NCBI GenBank assembly: GCA_032718475.1
Contig: JAUCBJ010009158.1
Span: 1 to 64,000 of the forward strand
DNA from: Nemertoderma westbladi
Lineage: Eukaryota; Xenacoelomorpha; Nemertodermatida; Nemertodermatidae
Length of the DNA stretch: 64,000 bases
Reading direction: 5' to 3'
Shown here: in pieces, positions 21,672 to 32,400 of the stretch
Layout of the letters: each line of letters opens with the position of its first letter
How positions within the stretch are numbered: the first letter of the stretch is position 1
Notes under the pieces: generated by a model
The model's database searches: none
The model's input: only the letters and a program-made list of their open reading frames with translations
Told to the model about the DNA's origin: nothing
Translations under genes and position numbers: made by a program

Positions 21672-21745
21672 TTAAATCTGCAGTTAAATCTCACCTCCGT
21701 GTGCAATGTAAAAATAGGTACAATAGTCCTACAGTAAGTTATTAG

Positions 21746-22078
21746 TTTATTAATTATTTACTATTTATACTGTAATTACGTTTTATAATAAATTGTTCTG
21801 TACATTACATCTTTATCGTTGAGTCGGGCATTGTCACGCTCTCGGTAAAGTTGTACATGTACATAGTGTAATTACGTTTTATATTGGTTTTAGGTTAGCG
21901 TAGTGTAATATTGTATTTGTAACCAAGTAACATAAAGGACCCCCTTGGAAATAAGCTGCAAAGCTTTAGGGGTAATCCTATATGTTATGTTGGACAATAC
22001 CTTTATACCGGTACATTGTTTGGTGTATTTGTTATTGTTTTTACATAATGTATAAATAAATCTATCTATCTATGTCTA
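21746..22078 (+). other. CR1 3' untranslated region and tail
   Basis: AT-rich with short TGTAATTACGTTTTATA repeats (near 21771 and 21869) and ending ATAAATAAATCTATCTATCT plus ATGTCTA, the short microsatellite tail typical of CR1/L2 LINEs used in 3'-end recognition by the RT. Confidence 0.7.
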
Positions 22079-22109
22079 GCCGTTGGTTGATTACCTTCCA
22101 CCTATCCAT
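22079..22109 (-). pseudogene. First codons of the RTE ORF, separated by CR1
   Basis: On the minus strand, ATG at 22109-22107 begins MDRWKVINQR, which joins in frame with 16958 once the CR1 element and one 21-bp duplication are removed. It lies next to the RTE leader. Confidence 0.65.
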
Positions 22110-22304
22110 GGCCTACAGCCCTGCTGCCGACTGTAGGGGTCCATTTGTTACACCCTGAACCAAGTGTGCCTCCTGGGTTAGGTTACCTAACACTGGTAGA
22201 GGAGCATCCAGTATAGACAGGGCGGGGCTTGTATCATCTCTAATGCAGATGCGTATCAAGCCTTTGCCTTCAATGGTGCCCTAGGAGCTATAACCCTCAA
22301 TGAC

Positions 22305-22353
22305 TTATTTAGTTGACAGGGCTGAACCAACCCACTCTTGGTCAACTAAATAA
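22305..22353 (-). other. Hairpin in the RTE leader
   Basis: A perfect 13-bp inverted repeat, TTATTTAGTTGAC (22305-22317) and GTCAACTAAATAA (22341-22353), with a 23-nt loop, about 200 nt upstream of the RTE start codon in its 5' leader. Confidence 0.7.
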
Positions 22354-22470
22354 TGAATAGGCTATGCTTATCGGGCCTGCCCTACTGGGCTGACAGCTAC
22401 AGGTAGTACCACATTACTGCCATAGTGGTAGCAGGATCTGGGGACCTGACCTGACCCGATCCATTTCTAC

Positions 22471-22819
22471 CTACGCATTATTGGATGGAGGAAGTACAAC
22501 ATCACTTATAGATAAGTTTGTTATTGACTATCTTGGAGTTCAGGTAAGTTACAATATTAACCTTAATGTTAAAGCTGTGTTTAATTCCACTGTCGGAAAA
22601 GCAGGTAAGGTTGATTGTTCCATATGCCCTCTACCAAACAAGTTAGGAGCAAATGAAGGTTACACGTTGGAAGCAGAACAAATGTATGTGGTTGATAATT
22701 ACAAATATGATTATAATTACAACGTGAACCAAATTAACTTAGGACAATGGCCTCACACAAGTAAATTGTTGCCAGAATTAAGTCAACAGGAGATTATTGA
22801 TATTCCGCAAGTAACAATT
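22471..22819 (+). pseudogene. BEL-1 aspartic protease segment
   Basis: It continues the gag-protease frame directly after the RTE insertion. ALLDGGSTTSLIDKFV is the BEL/Pao form of the retropepsin active site (LLDxGS). The following stretch (KVDCSICPLPNKLGANEGY and later GQWPHTSKLL) leads toward the RT. The frame is cut after PQVTI at 22819 by gypsy-2; apparent residues after that are gypsy-2 LTR read through. It resumes at 27375 in the same frame. Confidence 0.75.
22815..22819 (+). repeat. Target-site duplication of gypsy-2, left
   Basis: CAATT, repeated at 27370-27374 (CAAT is the alternative if the LTR starts one base earlier). Confidence 0.75.
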
Positions 22820-23070
22820 TATACGATTATCAAAACGCTCACTCTGTCAGTTCTATTATTCGTAGTTCGTTGTAATGTTAGGTAGGCCTACTATATTATC
22901 CAAACACATAGACCAGTACCGTACCGGTAACACTATACCAACTACTGAACTACAGGTACCTACTTCCGTACTTAAGCCCGTCAGTCCCTCCTTCACCTAA
23001 CCAGTACCGGTAACACCCTAACCCTCGTCAGTTCTAGCCCTCTATACTGTATGTATATTATATTCTTATA
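22820..23070 (-). repeat. Gypsy-2 3' LTR
   Basis: 251 bp from TATACGATTATC to TATTCTTATA on the plus strand; partner at 27119-27369. It contains two ACCGGTA-type motifs and an internal CCCTAACCCT that is not a telomere array. Confidence 0.85.
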
Positions 23071-23121
23071 TTACCCCCAGTTTATATATAAACTCAATGT
23101 TTTTTATTATTTCACAATCCT

Positions 23122-26100
23122 TCAATCTGGGACAAATCTATTGGGTGGCCTTGACTCTCTTCCACATCGAGTTGTAATATATCGCCGATTGTCATCAACA
23201 TCATCATCACTACTATCGTCGTCAACTACATCGTCATCACTACTATCATCCCCACCTTGAATATCATTCTGATCATCAATATACTGTATGGTTTCTCTAT
23301 CATCATCTAAATTATCGTAATATGATGAGTCCTCTGAATCACCATCTATCATTTCCTCTCCATCGGATTATCTTGTCGTCTGCCTAGAGTTAACTTCACT
23401 CTCTATATTTACTTTTCTAACATCTTGTAAATGACGTCTAACTTTGTTCACTATAACCGAGCGTTCGTCTGGCACTCCTTCAACTTTAACTGGTCCATTC
23501 CACCTTTTATAACATCTCCACCTTTGATCCGGTTTCACATATACTAATTCTCCAATTTTGATTGGTGTGTTTTGTATTTCTTTTTCTTCTTTCAATTTCG
23601 TTACACCTGGTAATTTTATTTCACGACTTTCCATCATTTTTTGTAAAGGGCTCTCCTTGCCTTTCGTAGAACTCCTGTTATACCAAAAAGTTTGTATTGG
23701 GTTCTTCTTTGATCTTGCCGCCCATGCCTTTATTGTGCGGTGCATTCTCTCTACCGGATTTCCCTTAGGCCGGTATGCACAAGAAGGTTTCAGTTTCACC
23801 TCCCATATGCTTAAAAAGTTTTTAAATTCTTGACTTCGAAATGCGGGCCCTTGATCTGGAATCAGTTCCTCTGGTGGACCCCATTCTATAAATACTCTTT
23901 GGAGCGCTTTAATCGCCTGGTTACTTGTCTTATCTGGTACTTTATTCCAAATAGTAAAGTTTGAGCTGCAATCCATGACAGTTAAGTAGCAGCTTGATTC
24001 ATAGTCTGAAAAGTCAACGGACATTCGTTCCCATATATTTTCAGTTTTACAACTTCCTTCTTGATTCACTTTCACTGGAATTGGGTCGATACTTTTACAA
24101 TCGTTGCAATTCTTGCACACTTCCATAATGATGTCTTTGTGCTTATCGCCTTCTTTTAACTTGCGGTCTACTTCACATAATTGTGCGAGTCTACTAGATC
24201 CTATATGTGCAATTTCATGCAGTTCTTTCACTCTCTTCGCTATATTAACCTCATCATTGCCAATCTCGGTATTTTCTGTGACTGTTAATGCAGCAATTAC
24301 TTCTTTTTTATTTAGCCATTGTTTTGGAACACGTGTTAAACAATCTGCTTGATTTTTCTTTGATGTTACTAGTTGTATTGTTGTTTTCAGTTCGAATTCT
24401 TGTACTGTTTTCCTTAGAAGTTCCAATCGACGCCTTATTAACATTTTTGACATTCCATTTGTCCTTATTCTGTGTTCGTCATTTAACACAGCCTTTACCC
24501 ATGAATATACGGTTGCAGAATCTGTAAAAATTTTAATATCTTTCAGTTCCCATTCAATAGCCATATTTATTCCTGCTATTATCGCACTTAATTCGGCCGA
24601 GTTAATATGCTCAGCATCGTTGCTTTTCCTTAGCCATGAGCCATCCTCCGCTATGTGTCCTCCAATCTTTATCATTGCCCCTATGGCCAAGTTACTAGCG
24701 TCCGCCCATACCTCTCCCTGCTTACTGTCACTAATGGGCCACGTACCACCAACTGGGTCCTCTCGTTGAACTCGTCTAATAACTTCGAGTAGTTTCTCTC
24801 TCACTCCTTCATCGATTTGTGAATCCATAGGAATTTCAGCTGCCTGACGTTGTAGCCAGCTCAATGCTACCCTCAACCAACCACCAACTAGATAATTACC
24901 TCGTAATTGTCCTACAACTGATAGAAGTTTCCTATGAGTTATAGGTGTCACTAGGTTCGCTGGGTCCGGTAATTCACAGTCACGTCTCCATTTCCCCCCT
25001 TGAACATGTACTCCTAGAACTCTAGCTCCTTCCTTAATCATCACTGCATCCTTGGATTCAAGCCCATAATTTGCTAGATGTTGCTTAATGTCATTTGCAG
25101 TTTTTAATCTTAGGTCCACATATACGTCATCCCTAAAGCTGTCAGTTGATTCTAGAATCTTTGTATCCTGTTCTAGAACTTTCTCTACGATATTATCCAA
25201 TATCTTGGGTGCAGGCCCCAACCCAAATCCCAGTCTGGTCATGCAGTATATTTTACCTTTGTATTTCACGGTTTGATATACATGTAGCGACGTTTTTACT
25301 CTGATTTGCATATATGCCCACTTGAGATCTATAATTGCAGTATCTTCCCCCATTCTAATCCATTTCCTTAATTTTTCCACACTCGCTGCTGCATCTACAC
25401 CAGGTTGCTTTATCAGATATTCGTTTAGTTCTCTAAAGTCCATTATCGGCCGTACCCTGTCTTTTCTAGGTTCATTCTTACCCATTAGGGGAATAATCGC
25501 TTTATATTCCCCATGAATCTCTGCCAGCCATCCCCGATCAATCCACTCTTGAACACCCTTCTCATACTTACTTCGTAGCTCCTCAGGTATGTAATATTCC
25601 GTTTTTGTGTTATTTAATTTCTCTGGTGGAATACCCCCTTCAAATTTATATTCCACCTCCCAACATTTCCCATCGAAATTTGCAGTAAAATCATTCTTCT
25701 CAATCCGGATGACTGGTTCACTAACCGTCCTTGTCATTCCCACTACTACTGGTGCTTGTTCTGGACCCACATTTACTTTCACTTTCCCATTCGCTGAAAC
25801 TATAAATGACACACCGCCAACCTTTTTTATTAAGTCCCAACCGAATATCATATTCGCGTCTCCAACTATTCTATCAACTACCAGAAACTCCCAGCTCATC
25901 TGCGGCAACCCATCTATTTGCAACCCTGTTCTAAATGTTCCTACCCCATTTGCGGATGAAGTCCCATCTAACATTGTTATTGCTGTCTTCCCGGCTGATT
26001 TATTAAAAACGCCATTAATCTGTTCCGCAAATTCCATACGTAATATGCTCTGGGAACACCCTGAATCAACAAATGAATCCACCATTTTCCCACCGCAGTT

Positions 26101-26274
26101 TACCATCTTCATTGGAAAATCGCCTATCTGTTCACTGGGGAGACGACTACTGGCGCCAATTACGTCCCCCCTTGCTCGTTTCCCGGTCCCGCCACTGCCT
26201 GCTGTCCCTCTACAACTTGTCCATACGCTACACATCCCCGTGCCAAATGGTTGGCGGCTCCACAACGGAAACAA
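23122..26274 (-). pseudogene. Gypsy-2 pol: protease, RT, RNase H, integrase, acidic tail
   Basis: In the −1 frame relative to gag, overlapping it by about 115 nt. From the Met at 26274: protease MVDSFVDSGCSQSILRMEFA (residue ~60), RT with VRPIMDFRELNEYL, AIIDLKWAYMQIRV and LGFGLGPAP, catalytic region SFRDDVYVDLR (~384; an atypical DD context), RNase H EVWADASNLAIGA (~523) with IFTDSATVYSWV, an H/C-rich finger (LHEIAHIG to CKNCNDC), and DDE integrase with MSVDFSDYES, LIPDQGPAFRSQEF (~805) and NPVERMHR. TAA at 23370-23368 interrupts the frame, which then stays open in the same register to 23122 through a strongly Asp/Ser-rich stretch ending SRPPNRFVPD. Start residues before the protease may be translated only through frameshifting. 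Confidence 0.8.
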
Positions 26275-27088
26275 CCTGGACCATTTTTCGGTCTAAATCC
26301 ATTACCCCCTGACCCAGTTCTGTTTCCTCCTTCACTATTACTATAGCAATCTCGTGCGAAATGCCCAGGTTTACCGCACCTATAGCAATTACTGCTTGTG
26401 CTTCTCACCTGGCTCCATCCTCGCCCTCGTGTATCGCTAGTGTTTCGTTGCTTCCAGTTGTTTCCTCTGTAATCCTGGTTAAAGTCTCCCATCGGGCTAG
26501 GACGCGCTCCTCCGTTCCCATTCCAGCCCCCAACCCTCGCCATCGCTCCAACGATTTCATGTCCGTCATCCTTTCGCTCCGACTCCGATAACAGCCGCCT
26601 CGCCTGCACCAGAAGTTTAGTCAATTCGGTTTCTCCGGCCAACGCCTTGGTTTCATTTTGTATTTCGTCCGGTAGTCCACTCACAAATTGTACAGCCAAT
26701 AGACGCTTGGCACAGTCTGACTGTATATCTCCATTAGTAACCAACCCCAGAAGCCGTTTTAATTCTGCAACGAATGTATCTGCCTCCTCGCCATCTCTTA
26801 GTCGCCGTTGTTTAAATTGGTCATATGCCGAATGTTCATTGGATGCGAAAGCAGTTATCAACGCCTTCCTAATTGCTTGCCAACTTTTCTTGTCGTCCTC
26901 AGACATCTGACTGACCACATCGTATGCTACCCCCTCCAATGACATCCGAAGATAAGTTGCCTCGATTCTTCTTTTAGTCCAGCCTCTACAATCATGATAT
27001 CATAAGTGTCCCCAAACCGCATCAACCATGCTGATGGATCGCCTTCGCCCGTATACTTCTTGATATAGTCAGACAGTTTCGGAGCCAT
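26160..27088 (-). pseudogene. Gypsy-2 gag
   Basis: The start is ATG at 27088 (MAPKLSDYIKKYTGEGDPSA), about 30 nt after the LTR. The capsid-like region (AWLMRFGDTYD, LEGVAYDVVSQM, AYDQFKQRRLRDGEEADTFV) is typical of gypsy gag. A Gly/Arg-rich linker follows, then knuckles CYRCGKPGHFARDC and CFRCGAANHLARGC. A frame change near 26985 separates 27088-26950 from 26945-26160. TAA at 26162-26160 ends gag, 18 nt after a GGGAAAC heptamer. Confidence 0.75.
26178..26184 (-). promoter_or_regulatory. Canonical −1 frameshift heptamer GGGAAAC
   Basis: On the sense strand the gag codons read G GGA AAC, exactly the X XXY YYZ register for −1 slippage, close to the gag stop. Pol is open in that −1 frame. GGGAAAC is an established slippery type in retroviruses, so gag-pol fusion by frameshifting is likely. 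Confidence 0.75.
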
Positions 27089-27118
27089 TATTACAACTGA
27101 CTGAAAGCCCGGTTAGCT

Positions 27119-27369
27119 TATACGATTATCAAAACGCTCACTCTGTCAGTTCTATTATTCGTAGTTCGTTGTAATGTTAGGTAGGCCTACTATATTATCC
27201 AAACACATAGACCAGTACCGTACCGGTAACACTGTACCAACTACTGAACTACAGGTACCTACTTCCGTACTTAAGCCCGTCAGTCCCTCCTTCACCTAAC
27301 CAGTACCGGTAACACCCTAACCCTCGTCAGTTCTAGCCCTCTATACTGTATGTATATTATATTCTTATA
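27119..27369 (-). repeat. Gypsy-2 5' LTR
   Basis: 251 bp, one mismatch to the left copy by eye. The sense leader after it begins AGCTAACCGGGCTTTC, which has no TGG start, so the primer is unclear. Confidence 0.85.
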
Positions 27370-27374
27370 CAATT

Positions 27375-30300
27375 TTACTTGGACGTGATTATCCATTTGC
27401 AATTTTTGAAGACCGTTTCGTTTTCGGTGGTGATGATACACCATCCATAGTCCATACACATTTTGGTTGGTGTATTTTTGGTCCCGTTCCAAGTATCCCT
27501 TATAAGGATCGACAGCAATTTCAAATAAATAAAATGTCTGACGAATCCATCGATTCTAATTTAGTGTCATTAGTTAAACAATCACTTGGTATAGAACGAT
27601 TAGTTAAAACTGAATTTAGTAGTGATGAAGACTTGACATTATCTCGTAATGATTCTTACGCTTTAGATATTCTAAAGGAAAGTTCAAGGTTAGTAAATGG
27701 CCGCTATATGGTGAGTATGCTGTGGAAATCAAACCCCCCTTCTCTTATAAATAATTACCCATTAGCGAAACGCCGATTAAATCAATTATTGAAACGTCTA
27801 GAATCTAATCATGATAAATATGTCATGTATGATAATCAATTAAAGGAATATGAAAAAAAGGGATACGCTATTAAGATGTCTTCCAAAGAAGCTAACATTT
27901 CTTCACAGCAAACGTATTATTTGCCGCACCACTATGTGGAGAATATAAACAAACCCGGCAAGATAAGGATTGTCAACGATGCTGCTGCATCATATAAAGG
28001 TATGTCATTAAACACTCAGCTCCTAGATGGCCCAAATCAAGTTTCCTCTCTTATAGGAGTACTTCTCCGTTTCCGTCAGAAATCAGTAGCCTTCATTTGT
28101 GATATTGAGGGAATGTACCACCAGATAAGAGTAACTGATGAAGACAGCGATAGCTTGCGCATTTTATGGAAGCCTCCCGGTCATAAGCACATTATTGTTT
28201 ACAAAATGTTGCGACATATTTTTGGAGCCCGTTGTTCTCAATCCATTGCTTGTAATACAGTTAAACAATGTGGATGGGATAACGCAGATCAGTTTGGTAC
28301 TGAAGTTGCAGAGGTTATTGAACGTTTATTCTATGTAGATGATGGTCTCCCATCAGTTGAAACTGTAGCCGAGGCAATAAAGCTTTCATATTCATTAATC
28401 CAGTGCTTAGCAAAGGGTGGGTTTAATCTTAAGAAATTCCATTCAAATTCTCGTGAATTTCTCAGAGCTATCGAGCCCTTGGGAATTATAGCTCAACCCA
28501 TCGATCTTGATCTCGACAAACTACCGGTAACCCGAGCTTTAGGTGTTATCTGGGAACCAGAAACAGACTTATTAACTTTTAAGTCCACTCACCGTGTGCG
28601 TCCACTTACGAAATGCGGTTGTCTTAGTCAGTATATGTCGATATTTGATCCTCTCGGATTTTTATCTCCTTTTCTTGTTAAAGGAAAATTAGTTTTGCAG
28701 TCCATTTGGAAAGCTGAATACGGTTGGAAGGACATAATTTCAAACGAACTCCAACGATTATGGTTAAAGTGGATCGAACAGGTAAGTGAGTTGAAGGCTC
28801 TGAGTATTCCTCGGGCTTATCACACCGGTCCGACAAACATCTCAACATATCAATTACATTGCTTTGCCGACGCATCAGAGAAAGCATTTGGTGCTGTCTT
28901 ATATCTACGTCGCTGCACTTCAGAAACTATTGACATATCTTTAGTTTTTAGTAAAGGTAAGGTTTTCGGTATCCATGATAGCAGTTCAACCCCACATAAA
29001 GAATTAGTTGCCGCAGTGTTAGCTGCAACCAGTGCGAAAATCGTTCAAGGAGAATTAGATTTTCAGGTAGAAGTTCATTTTTGGACAGATTCCACTGTTG
29101 TGTTATGTCAAATCAACAATGTTACTAAATCCTTTAAACGATTTGTAGCCAATCGACTTGCTCTCATTCATAGTTACACTCAAACGAATCAATGGCGACA
29201 TGTTGCAGGTAAGGAAAACCCTGCCGATTTAGTAAGTCGTGGAGTAGATGCCAAAGTACTACTTAATTCAAGATGTTGGTGGTACGGCCCAAAATTTCTA
29301 TCTGAAGCAGAGTCGAATTGGCAATTGCCTTTTCAACCAGGTTTGTATGTATTTAGTGAAAACGATCTGGACATTAAAGTGTCACATGTTGAAGCTACAG
29401 AACTTGCTCTTCAGGTAGAATTGGAGGAGCCAGAACCACAGGTAAATATTGTAGCCAATATGTTAACCGATATTCTTGAATATTCTGAGTCTAAATTTGA
29501 ATCAGCTGAACACTTAGACGTAACAACCAATAAGAGTGAACTCAAAGGGGCACATAGTGATTCTCATGGTGCCGATTGTTTGATTGCTGGAACTCGTAAA
29601 GCTCATCTTGTTCTTAAAAACAAGCGTCGCCATGCCTTATTTCAGAAAACACGAAATTTAACAATAGACGAGCGATTAAATTATCTGATTTCTACAACAT
29701 CATCTTGGATTAAGTTGCAGGTAAAAATCGCCTACATCATTCGCTATTGTCACTACTTATATAATCCAACATCTAGACAGGCAATGTTAGCGTCACCAAA
29801 TATCACCGCCCGTGATATGGAAAATGCACAAAAATGTATATTTCGTTATGCTCAAAAAATATCATTTCCTAACGAATATACACGCCTGTCTTTAGGTAAG
29901 AATATTTTGTTTAATAGTTCCTTGAGAAAATTCTGTCCTTTTCTTGATGTGAACAACATTATGCGTGTATCAAGTCGTATTGCTCAATCATTAGTACCCT
30001 ATGATACGGCTTTTCCAATTATTCTGCCTAATGATAATCCAATAACTAGAGCCATTATATTATATATTCATACTTGGGACACGTTGGTTACTCATATATT
30101 GTTAGCAAGTTGCGTGAACGGTTTTGGGTAATCAAAAGCCAGGCTGTAGCCCGGTCTGTCACATCTACTTGCTTTCAATGCCACAAAATAAAAGGTCGCC
30201 CCATGACCCAAATAATGGCTAACTTACCATCATCCCGTTTACAGCCATATGTCCCACCTTTTACTTTCATTTCACTGGACATGATAGGGCCATGTAGGGC

Positions 30301-30811
30301 CACAAGAGGGCGCATTACTGTAAAGCGTTACATGATTATTTTTGTGTGCCAGAACGCTCGTGCCATTCACCTGGAACTAGCTGTTGACAAGTCATCAGAT
30401 GCCTTTATTAATGCCTATCGGCGATTTATATCACGTAGGGGCGTTCCAGTTGAAATAATATCTGATAATGGCACTAATTTTACAGGGGCAGAAGCTGATA
30501 TAACATTTTTTTCTGATCTTGAGCAGGGTCCATCCGGGACATACGTTAGAAATAAAGGAACCAAATGGCAATTTCTAACCCCCTATGCTTCACATACAGC
30601 AGGGTTACATGAACGAATAGTTCAATTAACCAGACGTATTTTAATAGCCGTATTAGAAAACCAGTTAGTCTCAGAGGATGTTTTACATACGTACAATGTA
30701 CATGGTCGAAGTGGAGGGTATTTTGAATAGCAGGCCAATAACCACTATCCATAACGATCCAAAGTCAAGTGAACCATTAACCCCTAATCATTTATTGTTA
30801 CAGAGAGCAGC
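27375..30811 (+). pseudogene. BEL-1 pol: RT, RNase H, integrase
   Basis: Open in one frame from 27375 to 30131. ILLGRDYPFAIFEDRFVFGG and HTHFGWCIFGPVP open the BEL-type pol. RT: YLPHHYV, KIRIVNDAAASYKG, FICDIEGMYHQIRV, catalytic LFYVDDGLPS near 28330. RNase H: LHCFADASEKAFGAVLY (near 28858), HFWTDSTVVLCQI, and GKENPADLVSRG (near 29210), a typical Pao linker. A frame change near 30073 enters the integrase: GHVGYSYIVSKLRERFWVI, CFQCHKIKG, SLDMIGPCRA (first Asp), IISDNGTNFTGAEA (second Asp), GLHERIVQL (Glu). Another frame change near 30695 precedes [20 protein letters not shown], and the sequence is cut at 30811 by BEL-2. The catalytic residues are present. Confidence 0.85.
30807..30811 (+). repeat. 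Target-site duplication of BEL-2, left
   Basis: GCAGC before the LTR, repeated at 43102-43106. Confidence 0.85.
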
Positions 30812-32062
30812 TGTTCGCGCTTTCAGACCTTTGGCAGTTTAACCCGCCAAATTAGGATGTCTTCTAGATAATAAATCGCTTTAGCCTCTAACAAGTATTT
30901 GATTCACTACACTAGTTGAAACCAATCTGTGCGCGATCATTCACCCGTTGGATATACCCGGGAGATTGATTTCGACAGCTTAATCGTATTGCTATGTAAG
31001 CCTAATGTATTATTCGACTGACAGTATTATATAATCTCTGACAATATTATTCACCTTCGGGGAATATTAACAGTTCCTTTAGGACGTGGCGCTCTATCTA
31101 TATAAACAGAGTTATGACTTAAACTACTCACAACGATATGGCTTAGTTACAATTCACATATATGGCGCATTCTTTAGGAAATGCTTAGTTATCAGTCTCA
31201 CTCATACACAGTGCCGCACAATACTGCACACTGATCTGCCGATCTTCACTGATTTTAGTCACATATAAAAGGAACACGGACCGAATCATGTAGGGTCTAT
31301 CAAATAACATTAGATTCACTTCAAACCACTTTAACATAAGTCACAATCGTTTATCTGTAACCTTTCTCTCTTACCTTCGGTATATCAAGAATATTGGGTT
31401 TCGGGGTTATTTCTCGTTATTCCAAATATAATAATTCATCCACAAATATAATGAATAACCGACAGCAAAGCAGTAATGTTAAGTTAAGTTGCACAGTATG
31501 GGCCAATTAACCAGTTTGTTTTGAGTTAAGACAATCAGTCAGTTTTGATAACGGATATATGTCCTTATAATTAAGCCTACTAGTGTAAGGCTAAAGCATA
31601 AAAGCACAAAATACTCTAAAGCCGTTCTTCCTGGCTTAGAATCACCAACAACACTGATAAGAATAACTATAAGAATACCAGCTACCCTTATTCCACGAAG
31701 CTCCCGTCCAACACAGAGAAAGAGCAGTGAGATAGGAAAATTCAGTTCAGTAGCTCTGTGATAGGTCAAAATCAAAGCTAACTCAAATTCTATTGGCAGA
31801 TACAGAAAGCTGCAACGTGGCAATATCAGCCGTTAGCCGTCGTCATGGTAGCGACACTGTTTTCAAGAGTATCGAGCTTTTTACGTCATGAAATTGCAGA
31901 TTATGTCCTCTAAAGTACAAATACAGTTCAAATACAGAAGAAATGACTTTTATGTCCTCTAAAACACCAGTACAGCAAGGACACGGCCTTTTTATGCCTG
32001 GCAAACCAACTACAGAGTACTTTAAGGGAAAATAACCGGTTAATGACGCAAAAGCTTTTACA
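30812..32062 (-). repeat. BEL-2 3' LTR
   Basis: 1251 bp from TGTTCGCGCTTTCAG to GCTTTTACA. Partner at 41852-43101 differs by one deleted C (near 30950) and substitutions near 31144, 31188 and 31259. Several short ORFs are carried identically in both LTRs and have no recognised family. Confidence 0.9.
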
Positions 32063-32129
32063 CCGCTCCCAGAAAATGGGATTGTCAGTCTATAAAATAT
32101 AAAAATCACAGTTTCTAAAACATAAAGAT

Positions 32130-32400
32130 ACTCTAAACAGTTAGTCTTTCTTACGCAGACGGCGTTTACGCAGTTTTTTGAGGCTAGCAAGAGTCTTTTT
32201 CTCTTTGGGGGGAGCCACTTTACTAGGAGGGCCATAACTCCTGGGTGAAGGGTGCAATATGATTGCATCAGAAGGTGTAGGATTGTGGTCGAGGTATCTG
32301 CCGTTTCGATATGCTTCTCCTCGAGCTGATTTTCCTCCGCTAGTAGCTGGATACGTTCATCCAAAAACTCTCGCAGAGAATAGGATCGTCCAAGTTCGAT
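32130..32400 (-). other. Small basic/acidic ORF fragment at the BEL-2 3' end
   Basis: On the minus strand one frame from about 32400 gives an acidic, Glu-rich helix (LREFLDERIQLLAEENQLEE). After a frame change near 32280 it gives a Pro/Ser-rich stretch ending in a strongly basic LASLKKLRKRRLRKKD with a stop near 32138. It sits just before the polypurine tract, where the end of pol or an accessory ORF would be. Function unknown; coding status is uncertain. Confidence 0.35.

Larger units (their letters stand above)
17137..21745 (+). pseudogene. CR1 ORF2: signal-like N-terminus, 2A, PHD finger, endonuclease, RT
   Basis: Open from 17137 to 20574 (1145 codons). Residues 1-19 ([19 protein letters not shown]) look like a signal peptide. 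Residues 95-103 are GDIETNPGP, matching the 2A consensus DxExNPGP, where ribosomes skip one peptide bond. A Cys/His finger (CPVCQRG to CNSCIF, about 110-165) follows. Then the endonuclease: [13 protein letters not shown] (207), [16 protein letters not shown] (342), GLSDHFIVF (407). The RT has [20 protein letters not shown] (700), [32 protein letters not shown] (845) and catalytic [10 protein letters not shown] (876). The foldback at 20565 replaces the last ~24 codons with GG-stop; those codons persist at 21676-21742 with the natural stop at 21743-21745. All catalytic motifs are intact. The start was chosen because it gives the signal-like segment; nothing upstream is in frame. Confidence 0.9.
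16980..22078 (+). mobile_element. CR1/L2-type LINE with 2A-like peptide
   Basis: Full-length-looking plus-strand LINE inside the RTE. It has a 5' leader with three CTATATGTTCCTC-like direct repeats (about 17000-17040), a long ORF from 17137, a 3' untranslated region from 21746, and a TCTA-type tail at about 22058-22078. A 21-bp exact target duplication flanks it. The only coding break is the foldback element inserted at 20565 near the C-terminus. Without that insertion the reading frame would run on through 21676-21745 to a stop. Confidence 0.9.
13837..22458 (-). mobile_element. RTE-type LINE inserted in BEL-1
   Basis: Minus-strand element. Its 5' end lies at 22458 and its 3' end is a (TAG)n tail at 13837-13850. 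It consists of 22458-22079 (leader and first codons) and 16958-13837 (rest of the ORF), split by the CR1 LINE with a 21-bp target duplication. Target duplication ATCCATTTCTAC flanks the whole. The leader, full ORF and tail suggest a full-length copy with one internal frameshift. Confidence 0.8.
22820..27369 (-). mobile_element. Gypsy-2, Ty3/gypsy-like LTR retrotransposon
   Basis: A 4.55-kb minus-strand element with 251-bp LTRs that differ by one base by eye (ACTATACC against ACTGTACC). Sense order: LTR, gag with two CCHC knuckles, protease, RT, RNase H, integrase, acidic tail, purine-rich ACTGGGGGTAA next to the 3' LTR. The LTR ends are TATA-type, not TG/CA. One gag frameshift and one in-frame pol stop are present. 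It inserted in the BEL-1 protease-RT junction. Confidence 0.85.

Noticed and set aside
20671-21737. Several ORFs of 60-95 codons on both strands of the foldback
   Set aside because: The two arms give mirror-image versions of the same frames; no transposase or other motif is present.
23011-23040. CCCTAACCCT as telomere repeat (also in the 27.3-kb LTR)
   Set aside because: Only two units, inside the gypsy-2 LTR in both copies; no array.
31086-31823. ORFs within the BEL-2 LTRs (60 and 94 codons, present in both LTRs)
   Set aside because: They are kept only because the LTRs are nearly identical; no domain or start context supports expression.
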